Part shown: in pieces, positions 1 through 11,560 of the stretch
Numbering within the stretch: position 1 is the first letter of the stretch
Layout: the number at the start of each line of letters is the position of its first letter
Origin: Crambe crambe
Lineage: Eukaryota; Porifera; Demospongiae; Poecilosclerida; Crambeidae
Reading direction: 5' to 3'
Assembly: GCA_963924555.1 (NCBI GenBank)
Contig: OZ004582.1
Location: 3,906,001-3,970,000, forward strand
Length of the DNA stretch: 64,000 nucleotides
Notes under the pieces: generated by a model
Database searches by the model: none
Seen by the model: the letters and a program-made list of their open reading frames with translations, nothing else
Told to the model about the DNA's origin: nothing
Position numbers and translations under genes: made by a program

Positions 1-199
1 GACAGCAGGTTCCATCCTTTCTTTTTTCGTTGGTGGTGGAGTGGGGAAGGCTTCGTCATCGCTGCTCAAAATTACGATATCGCTTGGAGTGGGGAAGGCT
101 TCGTCATCGCTGCTCAAATGCTAGCGCGCACGCGCCCCTTAAGATATGACGACCCGTTCCTGTTCCGTTCCGTTCCGTTCCATTCTGGCTTTTATAACT

Positions 200-1020
200 T
201 CCCCTCAATGAGTAGCTCCGCCCGAATGGGTTGTGAGAATTTGTCTCCAATAAAGAAGAGACCCATATCTCCCTGGTCACCAGCACTGTTGAAAGTGGAC
301 GTCTCTACGATTTCTTTCCAAATGAGGGATGTTTCCCAGTTCGTCAGATCAAATATGGCCACACTGATGACATTTAGCCTCACGGAACTTGCAGTCTTTC
401 CCCTCATGCCCGGGTTTACCACACCGAAAACATTTCTTCTGCATTGTGAACTTCTGGAATGTGGGCGTTAGCCCCACCCTGGAGATCCTTGACATTACGA
501 TTAGCAGCTTCCATTCCTTGTGCGAGTTTAGTGGCATCCTCCAAGTAAGTGCACTCTTTGACAGCAAGGTTGTCTGTGTCCGGCCATCCTATCCTGAATG
601 GCATCATCGAAAAACGTACCGAAGTCACAGCTTAGCGAGAGGTGACGAAGAGCAGCCAGAAAGTCAGCTATGGACTCGCCTGAGCGCTGGCTTCTTTGAT
701 AAAATTTGAATCTCTCTGCAATGACTAAAGGCTTCGGGTTGAAATGGCCCTTCAGAGTTCATCGAAGGTTTTGTTCTGTGCAAGTTTGGGGCCCGTCAGG
801 CTCCTGAACAAGCTGTAATACTTACGGCCAATAAAGTGAGCAAAACTTTGACTTTCTTATCTGTTGTATTTAATATAATAGCTGATGATTATAATAATCA
901 TCAGCTATTGTATTAACAGCTCCAACCGTTCGAGGTAGGCAGTTATGGTTTCAACTTCTGGGTCGAATTCTCCCAGTGTTATGGCTATTGGTGAGTACGA
1001 TTGTAAATCCTCAGCTGTAT
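200..1020 (-). mobile_element. Ty3/Gypsy-like gag fossil
   Basis: An old LTR-retrotransposon remnant. Pieces of the minus strand resemble Gypsy gag proteins: an N-terminal stretch near 900-1020, a middle part with the motif TYLEDATKLAQGMEAA (about 416-570), and two CCHC-type zinc knuckles (CFRCGKPGHEGKDC, then CHQCG) near 360-450. The zinc knuckle is the nucleic-acid-binding part of the packaging protein in this family. The copy is broken, with several breaks, and only gag is recognisable. I see no LTR pair inside the window. The family assignment rests on recalled resemblance. Confidence 0.75.
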
Positions 1021-1303
1021 AGAATCAATGCATATGCATCATCTATGGACATAGCTAGCTCCATAGCATAATATCAATGTAGCTACAAAACTCTGCCCCC
1101 ATAGGATTATGAAAATCCAGGCAGAATTTTCAGCGGGCAATTGTTTTTGTTTGTATATGTAGGTGGAACTTCTTGACATCTTCGTGATATCGCCAGAGAA
1201 TGACGACGTCATCCTTCGCGCATGCCGCAAACGTCAAGTAAAAAATTCAAAAATTAATAATAAGTTATCCTGTAAAAATACTTACTGCAGCGAGCATTTT
1301 AAA

Positions 1304-1519
1304 CTATAACTCCGCTCGACTACGTTCAAATGTGATATTTTCATGAAATGACCTAATCCGTTCAATTTCTTCATGGTGCTTAGCTCTTATATGAGCAATT
1401 TTAGTTTTCATATTCTCATTTTCATGCTAATATTTATTTACTTTCGATATCAATCGCTTCCTGCATGTCTCCAAATATTCTTTGCAAGCATGCTCAGACA
1501 TAGGAGGCTCTAGTTCCAT
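1304..1519 (-). pseudogene. Charged coiled-coil-like coding remnant
   Basis: The minus strand reads for about 72 codons with a single internal stop. It starts at an ATG at 1519 and ends with a stop at 1304-1306. The peptide is rich in Glu, Lys, Arg and His (for example KTKIAHIRAKHHEE) and looks helical. I do not recognise the family with certainty. It may be the tail of a transposon-encoded protein, since the flanking DNA is transposon debris. Nothing else clear lies between 1520 and 1740. Confidence 0.3.
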
Positions 1520-1740
1520 CTCCAGCGCCTACACTCTTCTCTACCAGTTTTCTTGATTCGAAGTTTCCGTTTTGCTTTCTGTCATTGTCTCTGCCTTTTT
1601 TTTTGGCTTCTGGACTATGACTTCCCATCATCAGATAGAAGAAATTCTTCTCAGAAGGCATACACTAACTTCTTTCATTAGTCTGCCCTCAAATGTTTCT
1701 TCTTCTCCATACATATCTTCATCATAATGGAGTTCAGCCA

Positions 1741-2165
1741 CGAGTTCATGGCAACAAAAGGAGACTCCCCGAACAGTGGAGTTTGTGACCTCAATTAGTT
1801 TGAGATTCATGGGTTACTCCTACCAGGCAGAATTCCAGGGTACAACAGGGATGATATGAAGCCAGCATTTCCAAGAGAGGAATTCATGCCACTTACATTG
1901 AAGATGACCCCTGTGTTCACGCTATGTCCTATCCTTTTGCCAACTCTGACAGATTAGTGCTGGATGTGTCAAAAGAATAGCACATTCTTTGTTGTGCAAA
2001 CTGGCCTGAAAATGAGAAGTCAGATGTACTAAAGGCTGCAGAAGAGCACCTTCGGATTTTACAAGATGATTGCAAGCAGAAGATCCATGCTCACTTCACA
2101 GATGCAGATAATATCTTCAAGCCACCTCTCCCTTGTCACAGAGCAGAACTAAATTCAGACTCTTT
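1741..2165 (+). mobile_element. Fragment of uncharacterised DDE-type transposase (SDLCW family)
   Basis: Reading across frames gives the landmarks of a sponge and fish transposase-like family: HGLLLPGRIPGYNRDD near 1810-1860, then the Cys motif CWMCQKNST near 1957-1985, then EKSDVLKAAEEHLRIL near 2000-2050. The better copy at 3893-4653 has the same motifs in the same order and orientation. At least two frame changes and in-frame stops mark this copy as dead. The superfamily is not assigned. I call it transposase-like because of its repeated, decayed copies and recalled relatives. Confidence 0.55.
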
Positions 2166-2642
2166 TGATTAAGTCTCCTTTGGGAACAGACGGACTGTGT
2201 GAGCATTTGAATGGTGTACAATAAATAATTACCTGGCACGTGGATGTGGTGTACTTGCCATTACTGCACACTGAAACTTCTTTTTCACCTACATCTGATA
2301 CTTCTGCAATCATTATCACCTGTGGTATAGTTCTCATGAATTTACCTTTGTCCTCGACATCCTCTTTACCATCACTCCTACTACCCTTCCCATACCATTG
2401 TTGTCTATGTTTTTGAAGTTTGTCAGGTATTTCTTGTGGTAAAATTCCATGAGATATTTGTAACGACCATAACTTTGTTATCCTTAATCCCCTACTTTGG
2501 TGCCAAAAGATTGCTTATGCTTTCCAATGGTATATTTAGTTATGGTCCCTGATAAAATTTCATTGAGTTGACAAATACACCCTTTAACAATTTTTTTTCT
2601 GCCACTAAGCAACTATTCAACACTTTCCATATATCTAAGGTG
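2166..2642. other. No gene seen
   Basis: AT-rich DNA without a convincing reading frame. It could hold the decayed rest of the element at 1741-2165, but I cannot recognise it. Confidence 0.5.
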
Positions 2643-3209
2643 CTACATTTTTTTAAAGCAAGGTATGTGAGGTTGAAGATTATTATAATTTGATATACTA
2701 GAGCTAGTTACAGTAGGATGGTACAACACAGTATCATTCTGGTGCTTCTTTTTACTCCTCTTCACAGGGGGAAGCATACAAATATTGTCAGGTGCTATCC
2801 TGAGATGTTGTTCTTTCATAACTGAACGTAATTGCTCTACTCTGTTATGGATCATGCAGGCAAACGAACGTTCAATATTATTGAAGCAGGCATGGATGGA
2901 CTTGGCTCCCTGCTCCCCCATTCTTCCAAAGCCTAGGTGCCACCTTCTAACATGGCTCTCCAAAAGGTGCATTTTTGGAATCACTGTGGCATGTGGAAAT
3001 GTGGTGCAGTAGAAAGCCACGAAGACCTCTATGTTCTTCTCTAAAATCAGAAGTAACGGATGACATGTGAGTTGGTAAACACTATGTTCACTCGTACCTA
3101 ACTGATCAATCTGTTGATCATCAAGGTAGTTGCTGTTATAGCAAACGTCAAAAAGGCCTTGGTGAATCTTTTGCTGGTGGCAGTTGTGCCTTGAAGAACT
3201 GATGGGCAC
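2643..3209 (-). mobile_element. C-terminal region of an uncharacterised transposon protein (GEQGA family)
   Basis: An open stretch of 188 codons on the minus strand. The central part (PKMHLLESHVRRW, then MGEQGAKSIHACFNN, then RVEQLRSVMKEQHLRIAP) matches a motif set I recall from the C-terminal ends of repetitive, probably transposase-derived proteins in sponges, cnidarians and nematodes. A basic, Ser-rich tail follows. The first codon of this stretch is not a convincing start. Upstream sequence at about 3210-3270 is coding-like in another frame, so the 5' part is lost or shifted. Biochemical role unknown. Confidence 0.5.
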
Positions 3210-3275
3210 ACTTTCTGAGCAGTGTTAACAATGGCATCACAGAGGGTCTTGGTGTTGGTGGACTGTATTATGCTA

Positions 3276-3450
3276 TATACATGATGATGGGTCTCATTTA
3301 TTTATATATGATGGGTCTCATTAATATTATGATGGAAAATGGCTTCATTTATATATGATGGGTATCATTTATATGACTTTATATGATGAGTCTCATTAAT
3401 AACTCATTAAAATTGGGCAGCTTCATTTATATGATGGGCCTCATTTGGAT
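3276..3450. repeat. AT-rich minisatellite, about 20-30 bp units
   Basis: The string ATGATGGGTCTCATTTATAT recurs with variation about six times, for example near 3281, 3308, 3355 and 3431. It sits at the 5' edge of the minus-strand element at 2643-3209. No coding potential. Confidence 0.8.
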
Positions 3451-3892
3451 TCATTATCTATGGCCCTCTGGCTCTCTACTGCGCAAATTTCAAAGCTCTA
3501 GCTCCTACTAGAAAACTCCAGGTAGCGTCCGTTAACGTTTTGAAAAAGCTGAATAAGCAACGTAAACATTAAATCCGTTCATGCCCGCGGACTACTAAAA
3601 GTAGAAGCTAGTTTCTCGCCTCCTGGCGCTAAAGAGCGACTCAGCGAAGAGTAACAAGGTACCGAAGGTAGCGTAGTTAGCTTAGTTAGTTCATATTTAT
3701 AAACTAGAAAGCCTACCTTAGTTCTGGTGATTTCCACATGGCTTTCTGCTCCGTGCACGAAGCTTTTATGGCTGGCTAACTAGCTTTAGCACTTTATTTG
3801 AAGTCTTTCTGGTTTAACCAAAATGGTACAAAAGGGCCATGCTACACTTTGTTTAGCTACCAACATTACCTGGATGTACTAGATCAGTGCTG
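3451..3892. other. No gene seen
   Basis: Less AT-rich than its surroundings, with short Ala/Ser-like frames but no recognisable domain. It precedes the spliced element gene at 3893-4653 and could be its 5' flank. Confidence 0.4.
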
Positions 3893-4653
3893 CACCCTCA
3901 CACGATGAGTTGGACCTAGTCGTCTTAGGGCAGATCATGGCAGGGATAGACGATAGTTGTGACGTGGGGTCAAAGTCCAGGCACCCACTTACTTCTCGGC
4001 AGTCTCCTTCTACCACCATGGAGTTAGGATCTGCAAGAAAACATTCCTAGCACTGCATGGCATCGGTAAAAAAAAAATTTTTAAAAACATGACCAAAAAA
4101 TTAGTTAATTGTACACAAAGATTACTCACCGCTAACCTTTTTAGGAAAGGATAGGTTCCATGCATTGAAGTCCCATTATGCGGCAACTGGTCTCACCCTG
4201 CGACAGCATGGTAACCACCGACGGCTCCCTTACAATGCCCTTTCCTTTCGTGATGTGGAGAATGTCAAGAAGTTTTTGAAGGAATAATTATGCAGAAAAC
4301 TTCGCCATACTTCTCCCTGGCCGGATTCCTGGGTAAGCGGGATGACCTCTAGCACTACCAAGAAGGTATCACACATTGATGCAGGACTCAACAATCATGA
4401 CCTTTGTACCTTTGTATCATAGACTCAGTCTGTCTGGGTGATCTACGAGCTTGCTTGTGAGGAGGCTGGCTTGCGATTTGCAGCCTACAACACTTTTTGC
4501 ACACTTTGGAGGACTCTGGTACCTCATATCACTGTGATGAAACCGATGAGTGATCTTTGTTGGGTGTGCCAGCAAAATTCCACAGCTTTGATGAGGGCCG
4601 CCAACACACCTGAGAGTGAGAAGTCAGAGGTAAGAACTATTATTTTAAAGTGA
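3893..4653 (+). mobile_element. Two-exon fragment of SDLCW-family transposase-like gene
   Basis: Exon one (about 3893-4065) encodes HDELDLVVLGQIMAGIDD and ends RICKKTFLALHGIG. It joins across a GT-AG intron (4066-4144) to GKDRFHALKSHYAATG in frame, splitting a Gly codon. Exon two continues with LPYNALSFRDVENVKKF, then in a shifted frame ENFAILLPGRIPG, then RTLVPHITVMKPMSDLCWVCQQNSTA split over 4516-4590. The order matches the family seen at 1741-2165. At least two frame changes or stops lie in exon two, so the copy looks inactive, but the intron is well preserved. The 3' half with the presumed catalytic core is not recognisable after 4653. Confidence 0.6.
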
Positions 4654-5927
4654 TAATAATAAACTATTTCCCTCAAATCAACATCAAGAATCAAGTGGTA
4701 TTTTAGATACACTGAATGACTTCATATTTTTACCGAGACTGAACAAATGTGTACTTGACTTCCAGGAGAGTTGGAATAACCATGGATTGGCAATATGTCT
4801 CCTTATCAACTTTTCGCTGAAGGTATGAGATGTGCCACACATCTCAACATGTCTACTTCTCGGTCAATGTTACATACTCAGGACACTACAGTTAATTTAC
4901 CTGATAAAGATGGGTGTGTAGTGTCAGCACTTGCTACTTGGTTGCAATGATTGTTCAGTGTAATGACATTTTTTTAAAAATATTTGACACCTACAATAAT
5001 CTATGCACACAAGACACTAGCTCGTTCCCAGGCCCCTAGGCACAAGGCTAACAAGACACTTGAATCGACACTACTTGTTTGTTATTCAGCACATTCATCA
5101 ATGATTATCATAAGGTGTATACATAATCATAATTGTATAACTTCTTACTTTAAACTGATCCAAGTCCAAATGATCCTAGGATGCAAAGATCCTTTTTCCT
5201 TGAAAGTCATCATATGAAAGACAGCCTAAGGTACGAGGAAATACAATAGTGAGTGCACGAGTGGATGCATATGGTAAGCATTCTTGAGAGGTAAAAGAGA
5301 CGGTAGGAATTTCTTCAAAGCCAGTGGCAGGAATTTTGTTCGCTCCTGAGAAGAACTGCAGAATATTTGCTAGTGATACACACCTTCCATCTGAAATTTG
5401 AAATTAGTATTAGTCACGGTACATAGTAGTAGCTAAATTACACCTTTGCAGTTGGAAATATACTCAAACCAGTGAATACTAATTGCTTCTTCTGTTCTGT
5501 TGTTTGACTTATCAAGAGACTCATCGGTGGGTGTAGTAATAATAGAGTTAAAAAGTACTGTGCTGGCCAAAGTGTTTGGCTAGGAGCACTAGTATATGCC
5601 ATCAGGTGGCTGTGAATCGCTGCATTGTGTAATTCAACTTGGATATGTGAATGCTGAAATAATCAGGTAGCTAGCTTCGTACGTAGCTAGAAACTCTAGT
5701 TGCTGCTCAGCGGTCTGAATGCTACGGATCTAATCAACCACCCTTGGGCATGCGTGAACGATCCTAGTGCCCCTGGCTCCGCCCAGGCATCCTTTGAATG
5801 TTAACTCAATTTAAACTAGGGGTTTAAATAGTATTTATGTACATACAGGCATTGTGATTGGAGTAGCTGGTACTCTTCTTATAATAACTGTTTTCTTAGT
5901 TTCTTTTAATTATACTCATACTTGCAG
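4654..5927. other. No clear gene; possible 5' side of the next gene
   Basis: Several short frames, none with a recognisable domain. The gene at 5928-6951 must have upstream coding exons or be 5'-truncated here. I could not find an exon in this stretch that joins it convincingly. Confidence 0.4.
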
Positions 5928-6951
5928 TTGAACACTTCTCAAAGCAGTGGCAACACAGTAAGAAGAGTCATGTTCTTCTTCACCATTGATACCAAATCAA
6001 GTGTATTTTCAGAAAAATTCAATAAAATACAATCTGACCTTGAAATATTGGCCTCTATGGGTGAACTATTATCAGGTACTGTTAACTAATTAAATTAAAG
6101 CATACCACAGACAGGTAGCAAGGGTAGCAAGACCTAAACCACAGATAGAACTGAATCATTGACCTGTAAAAATGTGTCCTCATGCTTGCATCTACTTTCA
6201 TTTATATAGGTATGCCGAGCAAATCGAAAGGACAAATTTTACATGTAGGAGCTGCTCTGCATGTTTTATTTGCTTTGTGTCCCTTAGTAGACCTATTAGA
6301 GACTGAGGAATGTCCAAAAGAAGAAACAACCTTGATTTCTAATGAAGCCATAGTTTCTGCCATTGACTTTGTCAATGTATGCTGTCAACAGACAGCATAT
6401 ATGGCAGGTAGACATAACATTGGAGATGATATAAAGCTCAATAAAACATGTAAGTTAGTATCCTGTGAGTGTCTGGTTAGTGTCTTGTTGAGTATCTGTG
6501 GATAGAATCACTTATCCCTATCAAGGCAGTTACATGTACATCTTTTGCATAATGATCACAAAATAGCTATTATTACATAATTCCTTGCAGCTGTGAGAAA
6601 TACTGAAGAAGTACAAGAAGAGTCCTCACTCAACAAGCTGTTTCTTACACCTTTGCTCAAGGTAAAAAAGTTCAGGAATTATGGAAATAAGTCTAAAAGT
6701 TGAAATGAAGGGGACAAAATCCAATGGTATATAATTACACACATGCATGTTGGAGGTGCTAAGTTCAACACTGCTACTTAATTCCTTTTTATGCACAGCA
6801 ATACACATTTATCAAGGAGACAGTTCCTACAGAACGACAGGAAATGGTCTTGTCCACACCCAGAAAAAGGGGACCAAAGAGTACTAGCACCCCTGGGAGC
6901 ACTAAGAAAGCTAGAAAAGTGCTTCTCCTAGCTAACAGTCCAGCCAAGTGA
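5928..6951 (+). CDS. C-terminal four exons of an uncharacterised gene
   Basis: Four exons join in frame with no stop: 5928-6075, 6210-6449, 6591-6661 and 6799-6951, ending at a TGA. All three introns are GT-AG (129 to 141 bases) and every junction keeps phase, giving about 203 residues. The first exon is open from an acceptor at 5926-5927, so more exons probably lie upstream. Exon two has an alternating hydrophobic stretch (GQILHVGAALHVLFAL) followed by AIVSAIDFVNVCCQQTAYM. The last exon is a basic, Ser/Thr/Pro-rich tail (TPRKRGPKSTSTPGS) suited to nuclear localisation. The middle part weakly recalls helicase/primase-like proteins of sponge and cnidarian mobile elements (DUF3987-like); I hold this loosely. 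Intact splicing suggests a functional gene or a young copy. Confidence 0.65.
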
Positions 6952-7059
6952 CTTATTACAAATTTTTCAATGTTTAATGATCAAGTTGGAATGATGCAGA
7001 AGTTCCCACCCTTGGTGCCCGTGTGGCAGATATGATGGGACACAACCCTTGTATATAGT
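6952..7059. other. 3' flank of the spliced gene
   Basis: Short AT-rich stretch between the stop codon and the minisatellite. No canonical AATAAA is obvious close to the stop. Confidence 0.3.
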
Positions 7060-7470
7060 AGGACTAGAGATAGTCTCATGTGTCCCTTAAGGACACATGT
7101 AGGACAGATGGATAGATAGTAGGGACAGAGCTTCATAGAGACAGCCCCTTTGTGTCCCATGCATCCCTTAGGGACTTGCATCCTTTTTATGGTGGGACTC
7201 ATGGAGACAGTCCCTTGGTGTACCATGCATCCCTTGTGTATATATAGACAGTCCCTTGTTGTCCCATGCATCCCTTAGGGACAGACTTGGAATGGGACAG
7301 ACAGTAGGGACAGAGGTGTTTATGGTGGGACTCATGAAGACAGTCCCTTGGTTCCCTTGTGTATATGTGGGACTCATAGAGACAGTCCCTTGGTGTACCA
7401 TGCATCCCTTAAGGACTTTGGGATGGGATAGAAATTATATGGTGGGACTCATAGAGACAGTCCCATGATG
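7060..7470. repeat. Minisatellite with GTCCCTTGGTG / GGTGGGACTCAT units
   Basis: A run of imperfect repeats built from the phrases GTGGGACTCATAGAGACAG, TCCCTTGGTGTACCATGCAT and CCCTTAGGGAC, recurring about five to six times with partial units. Frames across it give repetitive Met/Gly/Thr/Ser peptides and are not genes. Confidence 0.85.
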
Positions 7471-7923
7471 TCTAAACTACCATGGTGAACCTGTACACCA
7501 GGCAATAAAATTAGGAAGATCGTTAATTTATGTATTATACTTACAATGAAACTATGAAGTTGATACTGTATTTTATCACCATTGGCCTGAGTAAATGAAA
7601 TAAATCTAAAACAAAGTACAATATAATTATTATTAGCTAGCTATTATAGCTATAGCTAAAAAGAAATTGCTCTCAGTCCAAGAGTTAGGTATATTTACTA
7701 TTATTTAGCTACCTCTCTAGGACTACTTGCCTATTGGACCGTTTGAGTGCTTTTCCAACAATGCAAAGTCCTTTTGCATGTTATACACAAGTAAATTGGA
7801 ACTTCCTGCAGTGTAGCCGTCACTCTCATCCCCCCCCCCCCCACCTCCCCACCTTCTTGCAATGAAAACATAACCTACAATAATAGCATGTCAATGTTAG
7901 TTAATACATGGCTGTACATGTAC
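7471..7923. other. No gene seen; simple repeats
   Basis: Contains a TAGCTAGCTATTATAGCTATAG tract near 7637-7658, split here only for description, and a 13-base C run at 7830-7842. No coding signal. Confidence 0.5.
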
Positions 7924-8047
7924 CTGTCACCAATTCAGACGTTCTGGAGTCGGAAGTAGCTCGCACCACGAACTGGTGAAGCCAGGCTTCCTGTTCCGGC
8001 GTAAACACTGGCGGAGGTGTCAGGTCTATCTCTCCCTCAGTCGCCAT
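7924..8047 (-). CDS. Possible first coding exon
   Basis: An ATG at 8045-8047 opens MATEGEIDLTPPPVFTPEQE, rich in Pro and acidic residues, and the frame runs to a plausible donor (ACAG then GTACAT) at 7924/7923. A longer in-frame extension reaches 8092. The short acidic, Pro-rich start resembles first exons of sponge repeat proteins in my recollection. I found no second exon downstream on the minus strand, so it may be an orphan exon. Confidence 0.3.
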
Positions 8048-8224
8048 AGTCCGAACTTCTCGCCTCAGAACTGCACTTGCCTGTTCCCGCAATGATAGCT
8101 ACTGCTGCCCTGCTTTCGCGCACTTTTTTCAACCCCTCTGCGCATGCCCATGATTGACCAATAATAATAATAATATTATTATTATTATTAGTTTTGACTA
8201 AGGCTCTACTTCACTATTCGAGCA

Positions 8225-10164
8225 CAGTGGCGTAGCCAGGATTTTATTATAGGGGGTGCTCATATTCTTGCGCGTGGATCTAGCCACGCCCACTTAATGT
8301 AGCAAAAAATTATATAAACAATGACCAGTTAACCAGGAAAGTTGGAGAGTTGTAGACGCTGAGGGTGAAGTCTGGCAAATTCTTCTATTACTTCCTCTAT
8401 GGTGGAGCATGGACAAAGAAGAGAGGCGGTCATTACCCATAGTTGACCTTAGTGGAATCTTGATACGTTTCAGCCCACTAAAAGATCTCTCAGCATAACA
8501 GGGAAGGTACACAGAAGAATAAGAAGAGTTTTAATATTCGGAAAAACTGGAGAAATGTGAGCATACGGAGATGTGGAAAAAGAAGAAAGCCCATAATCTT
8601 TTTTATACTGCTTCCATTTGATGTACCAGCTGTGTATTTCACTCTTGAGACTCTGTGGTTGTGGAAGATCTTCAGTGTAAACTTTTCCAAACTCAAAACC
8701 TGATGAAACATTCCCATATGGTGACTAAGATGGAAGGAACTAAGTCAACCAGTGGATGGTCTAATATAGGCACTGTAATTGTTCGGCGGTAGTACTCCGA
8801 AGGATTTGTTGCAGGAAGATTTGATCGATGTCGTTGACGGCCACAAATTCTAGGCATTGATGGTACAGTGCCTATATTTGAACACACTTGTCCAACACTG
8901 GCAAACCATTCATTGTGATGCCTGACAACATTTTTTCGAAGGTCTTTCAATGTGGCAGTGACATTGTTGACTTCACCAACCACTTGAACAATATCTTTAG
9001 CTTCAGCTTGAAGACTACGTGTGAGTCCCAAGAGATACTGAAGACATCTACCAGTAATCACTAAAGCACTTACGAACTCTGTTGTGGTTATGGCAAGTAG
9101 AAGAGTACTGGCATCCGTCACTGAATCTGCAGACCATTTGCTTGCTCCTTTTGGTACAATGGTCTCCATGCAAGCAATAATTGATGGATGGAGAACGATC
9201 AAGAGCATCAATGCGCTCAATCCATCTAGTCCGGCACAGGTCTTTGAGCTTGTGGATCAATAGCCTCTTTCAACTTTTTTTGACGCTTTGGATGTGCAGA
9301 GAAAAATACTGATACACGGTTTACAATTTACGAATGCTGACCTCTTCAAACGAGCTCACAACAGCAAGATTGAGACAATGAGAAACACAGTGAATATAAA
9401 GTGCCAGAGGAAACTGAGAGGAAATACGAGCAGCAGCTCCATTTCTCTTACCAGACATATTCCCAGCCCCATCATATGCCTGGCCTCATAGTTTTGATGG
9501 GTCTAGGTGTATTTCAAGGAAACCAAGCATTTTATCAGCCAATATGCTTGACCTGATATGCCATCATCACACTCCAAAAAGGTAACCAGATCTTCATGTA
9601 TGGCATAGTCATCAGGATCCCCAGCTGGGATACGAAATTGAAGTAATGCCCAAAAATTGCCGTGGTTATCACTCTCAGATGTACATTTTTCTAATTCAGT
9701 GCCACTGTCTCCATGCCCACGAAGAGGAATGTTCTGTTAATTTCAATAATTGAGTGAAGTTTCTTCCTGTTTTTTGCAACAGATTCTCTTGCAGCATCAC
9801 TCAACTGGATCGACACACTTTCTTGTTTACCACTCATCACACCTCCATTGCAACAATAGCATCCTTATGGTAATCCTTATCAGTATGCTTCCCTGATATC
9901 TCCAGTGCGTGCTAACAAGAACTCCTGGGTCTGCACGAAAACTGGAATTTCTGGAGAAAAGCACACATGGAAGACAGTATCCACCATTCTCTTGTTTGCT
10001 ATACTTCAACCAAGGATACTTATTCAGCCATTGATGTTGGAAAGTTCGTCCACTGGAACCTCTTGGAAATTTGTAGAGTGGGTCAGTTGAACTCCTGTTG
10101 TTGGAGAAGTAAGCTATGTCAGATTGGCACTGCTGAGACACATGCTGATAATCGTGGCTGCTTT
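8225..10164 (-). mobile_element. hAT DNA transposon, 5' part lost in the assembly gap
   Basis: The left end starts with CAGTGGCGTAGCCAGG at 8225, a typical hAT terminal repeat. Minus-strand coding pieces follow family order. An N-terminal TTF-type zinc-finger region (FPRGSSGRTFQHQWL, GGYCLPCVLFSR) lies near 9900-10110. A hAT core with CRTRWIERIDALD lies near 9195-9235, and YRRTITVPILDHPLV near 8725-8780. The C-terminal dimerisation block AERSFSGLKRIKIPLRST lies near 8435-8490. The core resembles ZMYM1/DUF4371-type hAT proteins, which cut and paste DNA. Several frame changes make this copy defective. The N-terminus and right terminal repeat fall in or beyond the N run. Confidence 0.85.
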
Positions 10165-10364
10165 NNNNNNNNNNNNNNNNNNNNNNNNNNNNNNNNNNNN
10201 NNNNNNNNNNNNNNNNNNNNNNNNNNNNNNNNNNNNNNNNNNNNNNNNNNNNNNNNNNNNNNNNNNNNNNNNNNNNNNNNNNNNNNNNNNNNNNNNNNNN
10301 NNNNNNNNNNNNNNNNNNNNNNNNNNNNNNNNNNNNNNNNNNNNNNNNNNNNNNNNNNNNNNNN
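10165..10364. other. Assembly gap (200 N)
   Basis: Exactly 200 undetermined bases, probably a scaffold gap of nominal size. Frames that cross it are not real. Confidence 0.99.
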
Positions 10365-10404
10365 AGCTGCATTTTTTTGTTGACTATTAGCTAGCTAGCT
10401 AGCT

Positions 10405-11560
10405 ATGGCTCTGTTCAAGTACCTTAAGCCAAGGAACCTGCCAGATAGTGAAGATACTGGTCTCCGAGAGGATGTTACCAAGCAAGCTAATATACCAGTG
10501 ACAGCTGTCTTGAATGAAAACCATAAGTATACACAGTATACTGGAGAGCAAAGAGCCAAGATAGCCAGGTATGCCACAGAGAGTAGGAATAACATGGCTA
10601 CAGTTCGGCACTTTAGCCTTCTTGAGTGAGAGAGTACAGTTCGGCTCTTTAAGAAGCAGTATTTAGAGGAAAGCCTGGTGTGGAGATTACTGAGCTAGTG
10701 TCCAAGAAGCAAGGAAGGCCCTTAGCTCTTGGTGACCTTGATAGTGAAGTGCAACAGTATATCACTGCTTTACGTAGGGCTGGAACACCTGTGTGAATGT
10801 AAGAATTGTCATAGCTGCCACCGAAGGCAAAATCAAAGCTTTGTTTATCGGAGGAGCAAGTTAAAAAGAGGTACCTAGGCAAGATTAAAAGGTCAGTAAA
10901 GGATGGGAAAATCCCTCCCGAGTTAGTGATCAACCGGGTTAAAGTGGATAGCATCTAATGGGCGGAAGAGAGGGGAGCAGCTAGAGTGGAAATTGCGGGA
11001 GAAGGAGATAAGCGTCAGATTACCATAACTTTGGCTGGCACCCTTAGTGGTCACTTGTTACCCTTTCAAGTGCTTTGTTACTGCTGACCGATTTCCAAAT
11101 GGTTGTGACATCTTCTAATCATTGGGCTAACAGGGAAACCAGTATAAGGTTTATAAATAACATAATAATTCCCTATGTTACTGAGACACGAAAAAAAACT
11201 TAATAAACATATTGCTATGGTTATTTTTGACACCTTCAAAGGGCAAACTGTAGAAGAGGTTACATCACTCCTAACACAAAACAACATTCTTCACATAATA
11301 GTCCCCAGTAATAGTACAGATCATCATTTAGGCGAAGTTTCCAGTCTTGGTATCTGATCAGGTCTCAAAACAACTACAGGAGGGGAAAAACCAGAAGATG
11401 TTAAGGTTGAAACCATTGGGTGTAAAATGGCATTTGACTACTTGTAGCCCAATGCGTAGGTGGATCAAAAGAACCAGCAAGTATCAAGAAGACCTGGTGG
11501 TTATATATATTCACCACAGCCACCTATTAGAACCGAGTAAAAGAACCAGATCGTAATAGT
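10405..11560 (+). mobile_element. Decayed pogo-like (DDE_1) transposon
   Basis: Starts after a TAGC tract with MALFKYLKPRNLPDSED, then YTGEQRAKIARYATES and ATVRHF (helix-turn-helix region, 10530-10615). In other frames follow KKQGRPLALGDLDSEVQ (about 10705-10760), then near 11160-11400 MLLRHEKKLNKHIAMVIFD, TFKGQTVEEVTSLL and NNILHIIVPSNSTD, the late DDE region. The D of IFDTFKG corresponds to the second catalytic Asp of this family. The order matches a pogo-type family I recall from sponges. Stops and frame changes are numerous, so it is a dead copy. I see no inverted repeats at its ends. Confidence 0.75.

Noticed and set aside
104-286. Frames on both strands at the window start
   Set aside because: They cross CGTTCCGTTCC-type simple repeats. 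Only the gag-like minus-strand pieces downstream are supported.
7168-7405. Repetitive Met/Gly/Thr frames on the minus strand
   Set aside because: They arise from the minisatellite at 7060-7470 and have no other support.
7060-7470. Possible CRISPR-like direct repeats
   Set aside because: Units are contiguous and degenerate without unique spacers, and the genome is eukaryotic. A minisatellite.
10165-10390. Frames spanning the N run
   Set aside because: Undetermined bases; no evidence for continuity.
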